Made by a program: the position numbers and the translations under genes. A stretch of DNA of 64,000 nt, taken from the NCBI GenBank assembly GCA_028284775.1, contig JANQRB010000028.1, forward strand, positions 24,548 through 88,547, read 5' to 3'. Below, in pieces: positions 18,327 through 27,914 of the stretch (position 1 is its first letter; each line of letters starts with the position of its first letter). Source of the stretch: Candidatus Kapaibacterium sp. GTDB lineage: Bacteria; Bacteroidota; Ignavibacteria; Kapaibacteriales; UBA7675. The notes beneath the pieces were generated by a model, which did no database searches, was not told where the DNA came from, and saw only the letters and a program-made list of their open reading frames with translations.

Positions 18327-21300
18327 ATGCCAATCCAGGATACCAGGCCTGATACCCGTCACGCGGCCGGTTCAGCCGCTGCAGAGAGCACAACGGCGGA
18401 TGACGCCATCGAACGGCGCTACCGATTTCTGGAAAAGATCGGCGAAGGCGGGATGGGTATTGTCTGGCGCGTCGAACGCATCAGAGATGGTCGCCTGCTG
18501 GCGCTCAAACGGATCAAACCGCGCCTAAGCCCCGAAGCGCTGGCAAGGCTCTTGTTCGACGGAAGTAGATCGGCTGATGATGAGAGCAAAGGAGCGGTCC
18601 CTGGCGACGATGCCGCCAGCCTGTATAATGAGTACCGGCATACAGGCAGCTTGCGGCACCCGAACCTGGTCGCGATTCATGACCTCGAAACTACCGCCGC
18701 CGGCGATTGCTTCCTGGTTATGGAGCTCCTTGCGGGCGAATCTCTCGATCGACGATTCGCTCGCGCCGATTACAGCGCCGCTGCTCTCGCTAACTGGCTG
18801 CGACAATTGCTGCTCGGCCTTTCCTTCCTGCACGGCAAGGGCCTGGTACATCGCGACCTCAAGCCTTCCAATCTCTTCCTCTGCCAGGATGGTTGTCTCA
18901 AGATTCTCGATTACGGTTTGCTCACGGAGCGGCAGGAAGTCGCAGGGCCGCCGGCCGGTACGACCGACTATTTCGCGCCGGAGCTGAAGCGCGGCTTTCC
19001 CCAAACCAGCGCTTCCGACCTCTACGCTGTCGGAGCGATCCTCCGTCTGGGGCTCGATCAGCTGCGAACGAGCGAGCCGCCGGCCGTGGCGCTCGGCCTG
19101 CGTCAAAAATTAGCGCAAATGAGCAAACGCCTCCTGGCGACCCAGGCGACCCGGCGCTGGGCGTCCGCCGAGGACGTGCTGCATTTCCTGGCGGAAGTTT
19201 CGCAGGCCGACGATGCGCGCGGAGAAGGGACGCAGGCGCGCAGCCTGGTGCTCGGAGCGCGCCTGCTGGGACGCGAGCGCGAGATGCATGAGCTCGATTC
19301 GGCGCTCCTGGAAGCTCGCCAAGGCCGTGGGCAGTTCCTCCTGATCAGCGGCGAAAGCGGCATCGGCAAAACACGGCTGACACAGGAGTTCGCCCACCGG
19401 GTCAAGATGCAGGGCGGCCGCATCCTTAGCGCCGGCTACACCGAACATGAGCCGGATGAGCTGGCGCCGCTGCGCGAACTATTGCGGCAAATGATCCCTC
19501 TCAGCTCAGCCGCCACCCTGAAGGCACATCGACGGACGCTGCAGCCACTCGCGCCCGAGACATTCCCTTTAGCCCCGCCGACGGCCGGAATACAGGCAAT
19601 AGCCGACCCGGAAAGCGTCGCGATCGCTGTCATAGCTTACTGGCAAGCCCTGGCTGAACAACTGTCGTCGCCGCTGCTTGTGCTGGTGGAAGATCTGCAC
19701 TTTGCTCCCGCTCTCAGCTATTTCAAGGCATTGGCGCGAGAGAGCGCGGGGACGGGCCTGCTGCTCTTAGCCACGGTACGGGATGATGAATTGCGGACCC
19801 CGCTGCCGCCCCATACCAATATTATCTTGCGGCCCTTTCCCCCGGAATACTTCCCCAGGCTCATCGAGCAGACTTTTCATCAGGAGGCGGCAGGCCTGGC
19901 ATTCGTGACTGAGTTGCAGTCACTCACAAGCGGCAATCCCTTCCTCATCGAGCAACTGTTGCTGGAGCTGGCCGACAGCGGCGCGCTGCGGCGCAAGGCT
20001 GCAATGTGGCAGGCGGCACCCGAGGCATTTCATCAGCTGCGCATGTCACGAGCGGATGAAATTCTCCAACGCCGCGCGCAGCGGCTCAGCAAAGCCGAAC
20101 GCCGGCTGCTCTGCGAGGTAGCGGCCTTTCGCCACGATGTCAGCAAGGCGCTCATAGCCAGGCTTTGCGAGGACGCTTCGCATTCGGATGTGCTCCTTGG
20201 TTTATGCCGCCGTTGTCTGCTGGTGGAGCAGGACGGGCGCGTCCGGACCTATCACCATCGCATCAAAGAGCACTTTTACGCACTCGTGCCGGACAAGGTC
20301 GCCCTGCATCGACGGCTGGCGCAGCTCCTTGAAGAATTCGAAGCGGACAATGTCGAAGAGTTGGCGCATCACTATCTCCAGGGCAAAGACAAGGCCAATG
20401 CTCTTCGCAATCTGACGAAGGCGGAACATGCCGCCTATGCGGGAAACCGGATACAGCGCGCCCTTGGCTACAATATGCTGCGCGAGGAGCTGCTGTTGAG
20501 GGAAGGCATCGAAGGTCAGCAACTCGCCGACCACTATATCGAAAAGGGCAACTGTCTGCAACTCCTGAACCGCTGGGATGAGGCGCTGCGTGCCTTTCGC
20601 AAGGCCTGGAGCCTGGCGCATGCCTGTGGCTCGGAATTGTTCCAGCGGATGGCCTGCGATGAACTCGGCCGGCTTTATCGCTTGCGCGATGATCAGCGGC
20701 GCGCGCGTCTCTGGCTACTGCGCGGGCTGAAAGGCGTCGACCGTCAGACGCTGGCGGCGCCGGTCAGCAGTCTGGTCAGCAATCTGGCCGTGCTGTCGCT
20801 GCAGGAGAGTCGCTTTGACGAAGCCCGGACTATGTTCGAGGAGCAAATTCGGCTGGCGGACAGGCTGGGCGACCGCCTGACCTGTACAGTGGCCCTTGGT
20901 CATTTGTCGCGCCTGGAGTACGAACAGGGCAATTTTACAGCGGCGCTGCGTTATGCCCGGCGGCACTACCGGCTGTATTGCGAGCTGGATATTCCAATCG
21001 GCATCCTCAACGCCTGTAAACGACTGGCTTTACACTACGGCACCGTCAACGAGCTCGCCAAGGCCTTCGACTTTCTCGATCGCTATCGCCGGCTCGTCGA
21101 AGAACAGGATGATGATTTCGAGCGTACCAACGCCTTGAGCATCAGCGCGGCCTTTTATCTGACGCTGGGCGATACGGCTGCGGCGGAGCCTCTCATTAAT
21201 GAACAGCGCAAACTCAGCCTGGCCTTAAATCTATCGGAGGGATTGTGCTCCAGCCATCTCAATCAGGCCGATTGGCATCGTATTAACGGCGATTACGACC

Positions 21301-21869
21301 TGGCCCTGCAGGAATATCGCCGGGCGCTTGACTTAGCCCGCCCCAGCAGGCGGCATTACAAAATTGTGCGGCATTTAATCGGAGCGATCCGAACCCTTCA
21401 TCTTCAGAAAGATTATCGCCGGGCGCAGGAGTTTACGGCCGAATGTCTCGCTTCCGCTCGCGCCACCAGCAATCCCGTCCTGCTCCTGCAGGCGGAACTC
21501 CTGACTGCCAAAAGCCATTGTTTTGCGGAGCGCGGACCGCATGGATTGCCGGCGGCGGCCTGTAAACGCTATCACCAACGGCTGTTGAAGCTCGGCAGGC
21601 AATACAAGCGGAAGGAAGCGCAGGCCGCCCTGCAGTTCGAGATGTGGTACCTGGCGCGAGCCAGCCGGCGCTATCAAAGCGAAGGAAGACCTGCCGGCGC
21701 TCGTGCACTGCTCCTGTTTCGGTATTTGTTTGCCCGCATGCCTCATCACTCGCACAGCGAGTGTATCGCAGCGCTTGCGGAAGACTTTCCTACAGTTGAC
21801 GATGCTCTGCAAATCGTCGCCGCGGCCGGCACAGGCGAGTCCGTGAACAGAGAACCCGCCTTCCGCTGA
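18327..21869 (+). CDS. Ser/Thr protein kinase fused to AAA ATPase and TPR array
   Basis: An 1180-residue signalling protein. The Hanks-type kinase domain (about 30-290) has the glycine loop IGEGGMGIVW, lysine LALKRIK, catalytic HRDLKPSN (D177) and a DYG in place of DFG. A STAND/AAA_16-type ATPase follows (about 312-700), with LGREREMHEL at its start and Walker A SGESGIGKTRL near 341. The rest (about 730-1150) is TPR-like helices. The protein resembles PknK-type kinases, which integrate nucleotide- and ligand-dependent switching with phosphorylation. It is co-transcribed with the sigma-54 activator just upstream, probably its target. No transmembrane segment is seen, so signal input is likely cytoplasmic, through the TPRs. 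Confidence 0.92.
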   Translation: MPIQDTRPDTRHAAGSAAAESTTADDAIERRYRFLEKIGEGGMGIVWRVERIRDGRLLALKRIKPRLSPEALARLLFDGSRSADDESKGAVPGDDAASLYNEYRHTGSLRHPNLVAIHDLETTAAGDCFLVMELLAGESLDRRFARADYSAAALANWLRQLLLGLSFLHGKGLVHRDLKPSNLFLCQDGCLKILDYGLLTERQEVAGPPAGTTDYFAPELKRGFPQTSASDLYAVGAILRLGLDQLRTSEPPAVALGLRQKLAQMSKRLLATQATRRWASAEDVLHFLAEVSQADDARGEGTQARSLVLGARLLGREREMHELDSALLEARQGRGQFLLISGESGIGKTRLTQEFAHRVKMQGGRILSAGYTEHEPDELAPLRELLRQMIPLSSAATLKAHRRTLQPLAPETFPLAPPTAGIQAIADPESVAIAVIAYWQALAEQLSSPLLVLVEDLHFAPALSYFKALARESAGTGLLLLATVRDDELRTPLPPHTNIILRPFPPEYFPRLIEQTFHQEAAGLAFVTELQSLTSGNPFLIEQLLLELADSGALRRKAAMWQAAPEAFHQLRMSRADEILQRRAQRLSKAERRLLCEVAAFRHDVSKALIARLCEDASHSDVLLGLCRRCLLVEQDGRVRTYHHRIKEHFYALVPDKVALHRRLAQLLEEFEADNVEELAHHYLQGKDKANALRNLTKAEHAAYAGNRIQRALGYNMLREELLLREGIEGQQLADHYIEKGNCLQLLNRWDEALRAFRKAWSLAHACGSELFQRMACDELGRLYRLRDDQRRARLWLLRGLKGVDRQTLAAPVSSLVSNLAVLSLQESRFDEARTMFEEQIRLADRLGDRLTCTVALGHLSRLEYEQGNFTAALRYARRHYRLYCELDIPIGILNACKRLALHYGTVNELAKAFDFLDRYRRLVEEQDDDFERTNALSISAAFYLTLGDTAAAEPLINEQRKLSLALNLSEGLCSSHLNQADWHRINGDYDLALQEYRRALDLARPSRRHYKIVRHLIGAIRTLHLQKDYRRAQEFTAECLASARATSNPVLLLQAELLTAKSHCFAERGPHGLPAAACKRYHQRLLKLGRQYKRKEAQAALQFEMWYLARASRRYQSEGRPAGARALLLFRYLFARMPHHSHSECIAALAEDFPTVDDALQIVAAAGTGESVNREPAFR

Positions 21870-21939
21870 TCGCAATCAACGCAAGGCGGGTATGCCCTTG
21901 TAGTACACATTTGACCGTAAAACGACAGTGGAACGCCTG

Positions 21940-23844
21940 TCAACGCAGGATACTTAGATTGCGCGCCTCGATCCCCCGGGCTGTAACAAACTGCAGCACA
22001 TAAGCCCCGGCCGGCAGTCCGCTGCAATCGAGCTGAATTATTTTACGATCGCCAAGCTCGATCTGTTTAACAAGCCGGCCGACCGCATCAGTAATCCGCA
22101 GGCTGCCGGGCTGCATGCCACTGCGCCGAATTGTCAACGATTCCCGGACGGGGTTAGGATAAACTTCAACATCCAACCTTGCTTCGCCGGCACTGACATC
22201 GGTAACGGCGGATGCCAGCGTGGTCGTAACCGTGTTGGTTATTACCGGCTCGTTAAAGTCGAAATAGATCGCCGCCCGATTGCGAATCTGCGATCCAACG
22301 TCCAGTCCTGGCTTGAGTCCAATGCTGTATTTAACAAAACCATGGCTAGCGGCTTCATTTGCCGTGCTGTCCGGCAGCATGATATCCTCGAACGTAAACA
22401 CGAGGCTGCCTTCCTTGTCTATGGAGACAGTATAGTCATGCGAAGCGGCACCCGGACGCAGTGAATTGTAGTCGAGCATTGCGCTGAGCGTGTCGCGCAG
22501 CACCACCGTGAATGCGGTGTCATTGCCGGTGTTCTGGAAACGAATCAGGTATGACAAATTTTTAACGTTTGTGGAAATGCGACCCTCAGCGCCCGCGCCG
22601 GAAGGAAAGACCTGGATGTCATTCGGATCGAAAGAAGCGCGTACTTCATTACAGATGATATCGTCGCCCGCGCTCGCAAGCTCGGGGGCAGCATTTTTAG
22701 CGCGAACCTCAACCTCGCTGCACAGCTGCGCTCCGACGGGGGTCGACTCCGGTACGCGCATGGTGACGACAATCGTTTCGCGGGTGTTAATCGGCATATT
22801 GTTAACATCCCATTCCAACATACCGGGAGTAGAGCGATCCCAGGGCCGAACGCTGCCGAGGACTTTCAGGACGGGATCGTAGCGTAATAGCAGAATGCCA
22901 TTAAAGGGCACGGTGCCCGTGTTAACATATTCGATGATGTACTCCATTTCACGGCCGGGCCGCGCGCGCGAGCTGACAATACTTGTCGTCAGCTCGTGGA
23001 ACAAACCGCGGGGCTCGTAGGCAAAATCAAGGCCTTCGACAACGTCGCCGGCTGCGAGCTGATCGACTTTGTGGCTGCCGGCGCAGCTTAAACGCCAGTG
23101 AGAGTTAGCGTCCGCTCGCACAGTCAGGTCGTCGGGCCTCAGCCAATTGCGATATTCGCCATTGTCATCGCTGAGCACGGCATAGCCGGGTGGATCGAAG
23201 TGCACGAGGTGCTTGATGATCGGCGTTTCACCGGCATCATACTGACAATTGCCGTTGGCGTCGTAAAACAACCGGCCGGAAACCTTGCCGAACACGGCAT
23301 CGCTGCGTTGAATGGACGTCACATCCGTAAGAATCGTATTCTGGCCGTAAATGTTAAAATAGGCATTTGTCCAATCCGCCAGATTCAGCTCCGTCGGCAG
23401 ACTGGCGTCATCGAGCGCTCTGTCCAGCTGATTCTCCAGGTAGAGAGTACAGGCAACGGCCTCTGTAATGTAGGAATCCATAATCTGAATGTTTTCACGC
23501 GAATGATTATCCACCAGGTATATTTCCATATAGCGATTGTCATTCTGCAGAGTGGAGAGCTCCCTGCCGGCAAGCTGCACAAAGATCCCAATCGCCGCCT
23601 GTGACTCCGGCCAGCGATAAAAGGATTCACGCGGCGAGACCCATTCTTCGTCCGCCTTTGTGGTATAAAAAATCTGTCCGCTGATCTCATCGCCGACCTG
23701 CAAATTCTCATACTCGGGTTGAATTCTCTGTATCTCGCGCACCTGCGCCGTAAAGTAAAAGTGAATCATTTCCTGTGCCGGTGCCTGGAATGGCAAGGCT
23801 CCTACCATAAGCACGGTAATCACGATCATCCTGTTCACGGTCAT
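21940..23844 (-). CDS. Exported adhesin-like protein with T9SS sorting domain
   Basis: A protein of 634 residues. I chose ATG 23844 because GAGGAG lies seven bases upstream and a signal peptide follows directly (MTVNRMIVITVLMVGALPFQ, cleavage near APAQ). The middle contains an SdrD/carboxypeptidase-like segment (GRLFYDANGNCQYDAGETPI) and a DUF11/DUF7619-like module (FDPNDIQVFPSGAG, YLIRFQNTGNDTAFTVVLRD, YFDFNEPVITNT) common in Bacteroidota surface proteins. The last 75 residues are a T9SS type A sorting domain (VYPNPVRESLTI onward, LPAGAYVLQF). It is convergent with the kinase gene. Likely a surface or secreted structural protein; ligand unknown. Confidence 0.82.
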   Translation of the reverse strand: MTVNRMIVITVLMVGALPFQAPAQEMIHFYFTAQVREIQRIQPEYENLQVGDEISGQIFYTTKADEEWVSPRESFYRWPESQAAIGIFVQLAGRELSTLQNDNRYMEIYLVDNHSRENIQIMDSYITEAVACTLYLENQLDRALDDASLPTELNLADWTNAYFNIYGQNTILTDVTSIQRSDAVFGKVSGRLFYDANGNCQYDAGETPIIKHLVHFDPPGYAVLSDDNGEYRNWLRPDDLTVRADANSHWRLSCAGSHKVDQLAAGDVVEGLDFAYEPRGLFHELTTSIVSSRARPGREMEYIIEYVNTGTVPFNGILLLRYDPVLKVLGSVRPWDRSTPGMLEWDVNNMPINTRETIVVTMRVPESTPVGAQLCSEVEVRAKNAAPELASAGDDIICNEVRASFDPNDIQVFPSGAGAEGRISTNVKNLSYLIRFQNTGNDTAFTVVLRDTLSAMLDYNSLRPGAASHDYTVSIDKEGSLVFTFEDIMLPDSTANEAASHGFVKYSIGLKPGLDVGSQIRNRAAIYFDFNEPVITNTVTTTLASAVTDVSAGEARLDVEVYPNPVRESLTIRRSGMQPGSLRITDAVGRLVKQIELGDRKIIQLDCSGLPAGAYVLQFVTARGIEARNLSILR

Positions 23845-24864
23845 TTGAAACTCCTCTGTTGATAAAAGCTTTCGAGTGTCCACATTCCAAGTGATTTTCG
23901 CGCAATGAGAAGGTATGAAAAATACGTGCCAATTTGAATGGACACCTTCGCGGTGCTCTGTCGAAGGTCTGACGCGGTGACCCCGCCGCAGGCTCCCGTG
24001 CGCTCACAGCAGGCGGGAAGCGGGATTGCGGGCGGGCGGGAGCTAAGACTACACTTATCGTAGCGAAAACTCATGGCCGTGACAGCGCCCCTCGCAATTG
24101 CCAGATTTTTGTCAGTTCTGACAGAATTTGCGCAGCCGGGTCTTCGAATTAAGATTCCGGCGATGACGGGTGAGCTATTGACCTGCTGTTGGCATGGGTA
24201 AACTTAAGAATTTGGGCTTCGGCGCCGCTCAGCCCACGGGGTTGTGGAGTCCAAGATGACTCGTTGGAGGAAGAATTTGGGTTTCGGCGCCGCTCAGCCT
24301 ACGGGGTTGTGGAGTGCAAGATTAACCCTTGGCCGAAGAATTTGGGCTTCGGCGCCGCTCAGCCCAAGGGGTTGTGGAGTGCAAGATGAACACGTTGGCC
24401 GAAGAATTTGGGCTTCGGCGCCGCTCAGCCCAAGGGGTTGTGGAGTCCAAGATAAACCCTTGGCCGAAGAATTTGGGTTTCGGCGCCGCTCAGCCCAAGG
24501 GGTTGTGGAGTCCAAGCGATCGCACTGTTTGAATTTTGTCGATCGCTTCTTCACAATGTCAATACTAAATCAGGACTTTCAGGCGTCGAACTGTCTGAGT
24601 ACCGCGGTCTGAGCGGAGCCGAAGACCGAATCCTAAGCACTTCGGCCTTCCTGCAATTAGCTTGAGGCTGCTTTAGGATAGAATTGAACCGGGGAATGAT
24701 GACAATTACATTCTGGCCATTGTCATGAAACCGGTCTGAGAGTTGAATTGATCTTTACACTGTAGAGAATTGCCTGTTTGCTTTGCAAATCGAATTCGGC
24801 GTTTTGCGAAGATACTTCCTCCCTTTCCTGCCGCTCGGATCAGCGCAAATACTTAAATTGCGTA
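23845..24864. other. Divergent intergenic region holding a tandem repeat array
   Basis: About 1 kb between the divergent T9SS cargo gene and the FkbM gene. It contains the 65-bp tandem repeats listed separately (24206-24516). The open frames that cross the array change translated peptide with each unit because 65 is not a multiple of three, so they are not genes. The remainder shows no convincing gene and presumably carries both promoters. Confidence 0.65.
24206..24516 (+). repeat. 65-bp tandem repeat array, about 4.8 units
   Basis: Units start at 24206, 24271, 24336, 24402 and 24467 (periods 65, 65, 66, 65). The conserved core runs AAGAATTTGGG, then C or T, then TTCGGCGCCGCTCAGCC, and ends in GGGGTTGTGGAGT followed by CCAAG or GCAAG. 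Most units can form TTGGGCT...AGCCCAA around a CGGCGCCG palindrome. Units 3-5 can instead form GCCGAAG...CTTCGGC with the preceding spacer. The two hairpins overlap and exclude each other. The spacer between cores varies most. This is non-coding sequence, perhaps a transcribed structured RNA or a protein-binding array. Confidence 0.9.
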
Positions 24865-25644
24865 ATGCTACGCAACATCATCTGGACGACCTATCGCAAG
24901 GCAAAGGGAATTCTGCCGCAGCGGACAATCAAGCGCCTGCGCGCGCTGCTCGAATCGCAGTATGACGGTCTGTGGAAGAATGAGTACTACAGTCAGTTCG
25001 GCGAGGATGCCGTCATTCAGGGAATCTTCAAGGACCGGGACTGGAACGAAGCGGCAGCGGGTAAGGACGCCGGTCCACAGCGCGAGGCTGGCTTTTACGT
25101 GGATGTCGGCGCATACGCTCCCAAGCAATACTCCAACACCTATCTGCTGTACAAGCAGGGCTGGCGCGGTATTAACATCGATGCCACGCCCGGCAGCATG
25201 GCGCAATTTCGGCGCGTTCGCCCACGCGACATCAATCTCGAGGCAGCGGTTTCCGACGGCGGACAGGAGCTGACATTCTACAGTTGGGGTACACCGAATG
25301 TGTTTAATACCTTCGACGCCGATCACGCCGCCAAATTCCGCGAGATGATCGGCGAAGAGCCACAGCAGATATCCATCCGCAGCACGAGCCTGGCTTCCAT
25401 CCTCGACGAACATCTGCCCGCGGGTCAGCCGATCGACCTTTTGTCGGTTGATGCCGAAGGTCATGACCTGGCCGTGCTGCGCTCGAATAACTGGAACAGG
25501 TACCGGCCCTGGCTACTAATCGTGGAAATCGAACATGACAGTGTCGATGATCTGCTGGCGAGCGAGGTCGTGGCTTTCCTACGCGAACAAGCTTATCTGC
25601 TTCGCGCTCTCACAGGGCCCAGCGCCATTTTCGAAAGGCGCTGA
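24865..25644 (+). CDS. FkbM-family methyltransferase
   Basis: A 259-residue SAM-dependent methyltransferase. FYVDVGAYAPKQYSNTYLLY (about 80-100) is the FkbM motif I region. GINIDATP supplies the acidic residue at the end of strand 2, and IDLLSVDAEGHDLAVL is the usual FkbM motif near the active site. Family members O-methylate sugars, polyketides and other small molecules, and a surface glycan is one possibility. The frame stays open to 24778, but ATG 24865 is chosen because the domain begins directly after it. It lies downstream of the tandem repeat array, and its neighbours give no pathway. Confidence 0.88.
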   Translation: MLRNIIWTTYRKAKGILPQRTIKRLRALLESQYDGLWKNEYYSQFGEDAVIQGIFKDRDWNEAAAGKDAGPQREAGFYVDVGAYAPKQYSNTYLLYKQGWRGINIDATPGSMAQFRRVRPRDINLEAAVSDGGQELTFYSWGTPNVFNTFDADHAAKFREMIGEEPQQISIRSTSLASILDEHLPAGQPIDLLSVDAEGHDLAVLRSNNWNRYRPWLLIVEIEHDSVDDLLASEVVAFLREQAYLLRALTGPSAIFERR

Positions 25645-25668
25645 GCGCACGAATAAAATTAAGGCGCT

Positions 25669-26577
25669 TTAACTCAAGCTAACTATCAGCACACCGCCGA
25701 TTCCAAGTGCGACGGCCACCAGCCGCCGTTTCGTCAGCGGTTCATTCAGAAACATCGCCGCCAGAATGATAATGAATATCGTCGCCATCTGGTTGTAGAT
25801 GCTGGCGCGGCCCGCGAGGGTGTACTTAAAGCCGGCCAGCCACAACATCGTTGCCAGAAAAGGACCGAGCAGTGTGCCGATCAACATATTGCGCGTAGCG
25901 GGTCCGCGACGAAAAACAGTCAGTACGTCGCTGCGGTAGCGCAGAAGACCCCATCCGATTATCAGCAGCGTTCCGACGCTAAAGCGAAAGGTCGTAATCC
26001 AGAGCAGCGATTCGGCGCGCAGCAGATCGCGAATCAGTAACACGCTGAAGGCCATCAGCAATTGCGCCAGCACGCCGTAGGCAATTCCTTCCCACACTTC
26101 GCGGCGGCTGCCCATCCAGCTTCCCCGTTGGCTGGCGCCCACCAGAACGGCCGAGACCACCAGGGCGCCGCCGCCAATTGTCCATGCCGGCAGACTTTCG
26201 TCCAACATGACAAATGCCAGTACGATAATGAAGGGCGCATACATACAATCGACGATCGCCTGGAAGCCGGCACCCAGGCGTTCCAGCGAGGCCAGAAAAA
26301 GCAGGTCGCCGATGGTAATGCCGAAGAAGGCGCTAATCATCAGACGCAGCCAGTTTTCCGCGGACAGATCCGGCAGCCAGCTCTCACCGCTGATCGCCAG
26401 CATCAGCAGAAAGAGAAGCGAGGCGATGACGCTCTTATACAGATTGAGCAGCATCGGCTTGACGGCCAATCCCGCCTTGCGAAAAAAAATGACCGCGACC
26501 GACCAGGCTACCGCCGTCGTCAGGGCCGCCAGATCACCGAGGTAGGTCCGCCCAAAATCCGCGAGTGAGTCAAACAC
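25669..26577 (-). CDS. EamA/DMT-family transporter
   Basis: A 302-residue integral membrane protein with about ten hydrophobic helices arranged as two EamA halves. LGDLAALTTAVAWSVAVIFF opens the first half and GIAYGVLAQLLMAFSVLLI the second. Each half ends with the family's conserved acidic-Pro turn (MLDESLPAWTIGGGALV and FLNEPLTKRRLVAVALGIGG). Members export amino acids or other metabolites, but the substrate cannot be read from sequence. The start is a GTG at 26577. It is convergent with the FkbM gene, the two stops lying about 25 bases apart. Confidence 0.88.
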   Translation of the reverse strand: MFDSLADFGRTYLGDLAALTTAVAWSVAVIFFRKAGLAVKPMLLNLYKSVIASLLFLLMLAISGESWLPDLSAENWLRLMISAFFGITIGDLLFLASLERLGAGFQAIVDCMYAPFIIVLAFVMLDESLPAWTIGGGALVVSAVLVGASQRGSWMGSRREVWEGIAYGVLAQLLMAFSVLLIRDLLRAESLLWITTFRFSVGTLLIIGWGLLRYRSDVLTVFRRGPATRNMLIGTLLGPFLATMLWLAGFKYTLAGRASIYNQMATIFIIILAAMFLNEPLTKRRLVAVALGIGGVLIVSLS

Positions 26578-26754
26578 AATGGCAGTTCCACAATGATGGT
26601 CATGCGTCTCGCAGGCATTCGCTCGGAGGCGCCAGAGACCGGGATTGGCAATTCAAATGCCAATGGTCAACGTATCAGACGGCATTGAATTTTGCTCCGG
26701 TCCGAAAACGCAGCCAATTACGGCAACCAGATTCAACAGACGGGAGCCGCAATC

Positions 26755-27165
26755 CTAGGAATTGTCGCTCGGCCTACGCGCGAAAGCCACAACGTGTCCG
26801 TCGGGATCCAGACAATAGCCTGCCTCATCGCCCCAGTTGCGACGCTGTACGGGACTCAGAGCGCCGGCACCGGCTGCAAGCGCGCGCTGTAGCAGTGTTT
26901 CGGGATTCTCAACCAACAGATATAACTCGGCGCGGGGAATGCCATCGGCAGCAGCAGGATCGGGAAGCGCCGGCCCGAGCAAAGCTTTGATACCGGCCGT
27001 AGGCATGAGCCCTAAAACGGCGCCATTCGTAAGGGGAAATTCGGTCATACCCGGCACATCGAGCGTTGCCGCATAGCCCAGAACCTGCCGGTAAAAAGAC
27101 GCGCTGCGCTTCTGGTCGCCGACATATAAGATTAAGTGAACAGTTTGCATAGTTTGCCGCAACAA
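26755..27165 (-). CDS. VOC-superfamily (glyoxalase/bleomycin resistance) protein
   Basis: A 136-residue single VOC domain: TVHLILYVGDQKRSASFYRQ opens module one and GYCLDPDGHVVAFARR closes module two. The predicted start TTG 27165 has GAGGG seven bases upstream; an ATG at 27150 lacks one. The role is not assignable: this family includes lyases, dioxygenases and drug-sequestering proteins. It is transcribed away from the scramblase-like gene but on the same strand. Confidence 0.85.
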   Translation of the reverse strand: MLRQTMQTVHLILYVGDQKRSASFYRQVLGYAATLDVPGMTEFPLTNGAVLGLMPTAGIKALLGPALPDPAAADGIPRAELYLLVENPETLLQRALAAGAGALSPVQRRNWGDEAGYCLDPDGHVVAFARRPSDNS

Positions 27166-27323
27166 ATTCTTTCCCTCGGCGATCGCCGATGTTAACTAAC
27201 TGCCTGCTCTCTGCCGTCAAGGCCAGTTCTCGTTAGACCGTCGAAGATGAGCAGCGCGGGAGCGGGGACCGGCCGAGCGTGTAACAACATTGCCTTCGCA
27301 GGTCGCGCGATTCGGCAGCCGAA

Positions 27324-27914
27324 TTATTCCTTAAGAACCATATCAATACACATCACCGAAGCGAGCAAGAGCTTTTTGAGCTCCGAGCCGTGGCTGACCA
27401 AGCCGCTGACTTCCAGCACATAGTTGTCGGCGCTTGTAAAAAACTCCTTGCCTGCGCCGGCCCACTTCTTGCTGACCTTCGCCAACTCGACTTCGCTGCG
27501 GTTGAGAAAGCGAAATTCCCAGCCCGTCCATTTTCCTTTCAATGTGAACGCTTCTTCACCCGCCTTGTCGAGCGCTACAAAGCTTCCGCTTAACGACATC
27601 ATTTTGCGTTTAAATGTACCGATCGCCTGGTCATCGCTGTCATGCACGTGAACATCCTCCATACCGAAGGCGGTCATATCGCGATGCACGCGCAAAATAA
27701 GTTCGTCATTCATATCCGTAATTTCGATGTCGAATGGCGTGTTGCGTTTGTAGCTGGTATAGCGAAAGAAACGGGTCAGGCGACCCAGATTCGGCTCGCG
27801 GCACTTCAACACCTGTGTGCCGGATTGCAAATCGAAAACATCGAAATTGTTGGCGGCCTTAAAGGCGCCGACATGCTCCTTCACGAGATACTGGTTGATG
27901 TTTTGCCAGTCCAT
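27324..27914 (-). CDS. Phospholipid scramblase/LURP-one-related protein
   Basis: A 196-residue single-domain protein with the Tubby-like beta-barrel pattern of scramblase and LURP-one proteins. The opening FKAANNFDVFDLQSGTQVLK is the usual first strand pair. KRNTPFDIEITDMNDELIL and AIGTFKRKMMSLSGSFVALD continue the strands, and a hydrophobic C-terminal helix (about 174-194, KKLLLASVMCIDMVL) matches the central helix. Bacterial members have no proven scramblase activity, and proposed roles involve membrane binding. It stands alone. Confidence 0.75.
   Translation of the reverse strand: MDWQNINQYLVKEHVGAFKAANNFDVFDLQSGTQVLKCREPNLGRLTRFFRYTSYKRNTPFDIEITDMNDELILRVHRDMTAFGMEDVHVHDSDDQAIGTFKRKMMSLSGSFVALDKAGEEAFTLKGKWTGWEFRFLNRSEVELAKVSKKWAGAGKEFFTSADNYVLEVSGLVSHGSELKKLLLASVMCIDMVLKE

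Noticed and set aside
24189..24612. Open frames across the tandem repeats
   Set aside because: The repeat period is not a multiple of three, so each frame shows successive translations of the same DNA; no start signals. This is a non-coding repeat.
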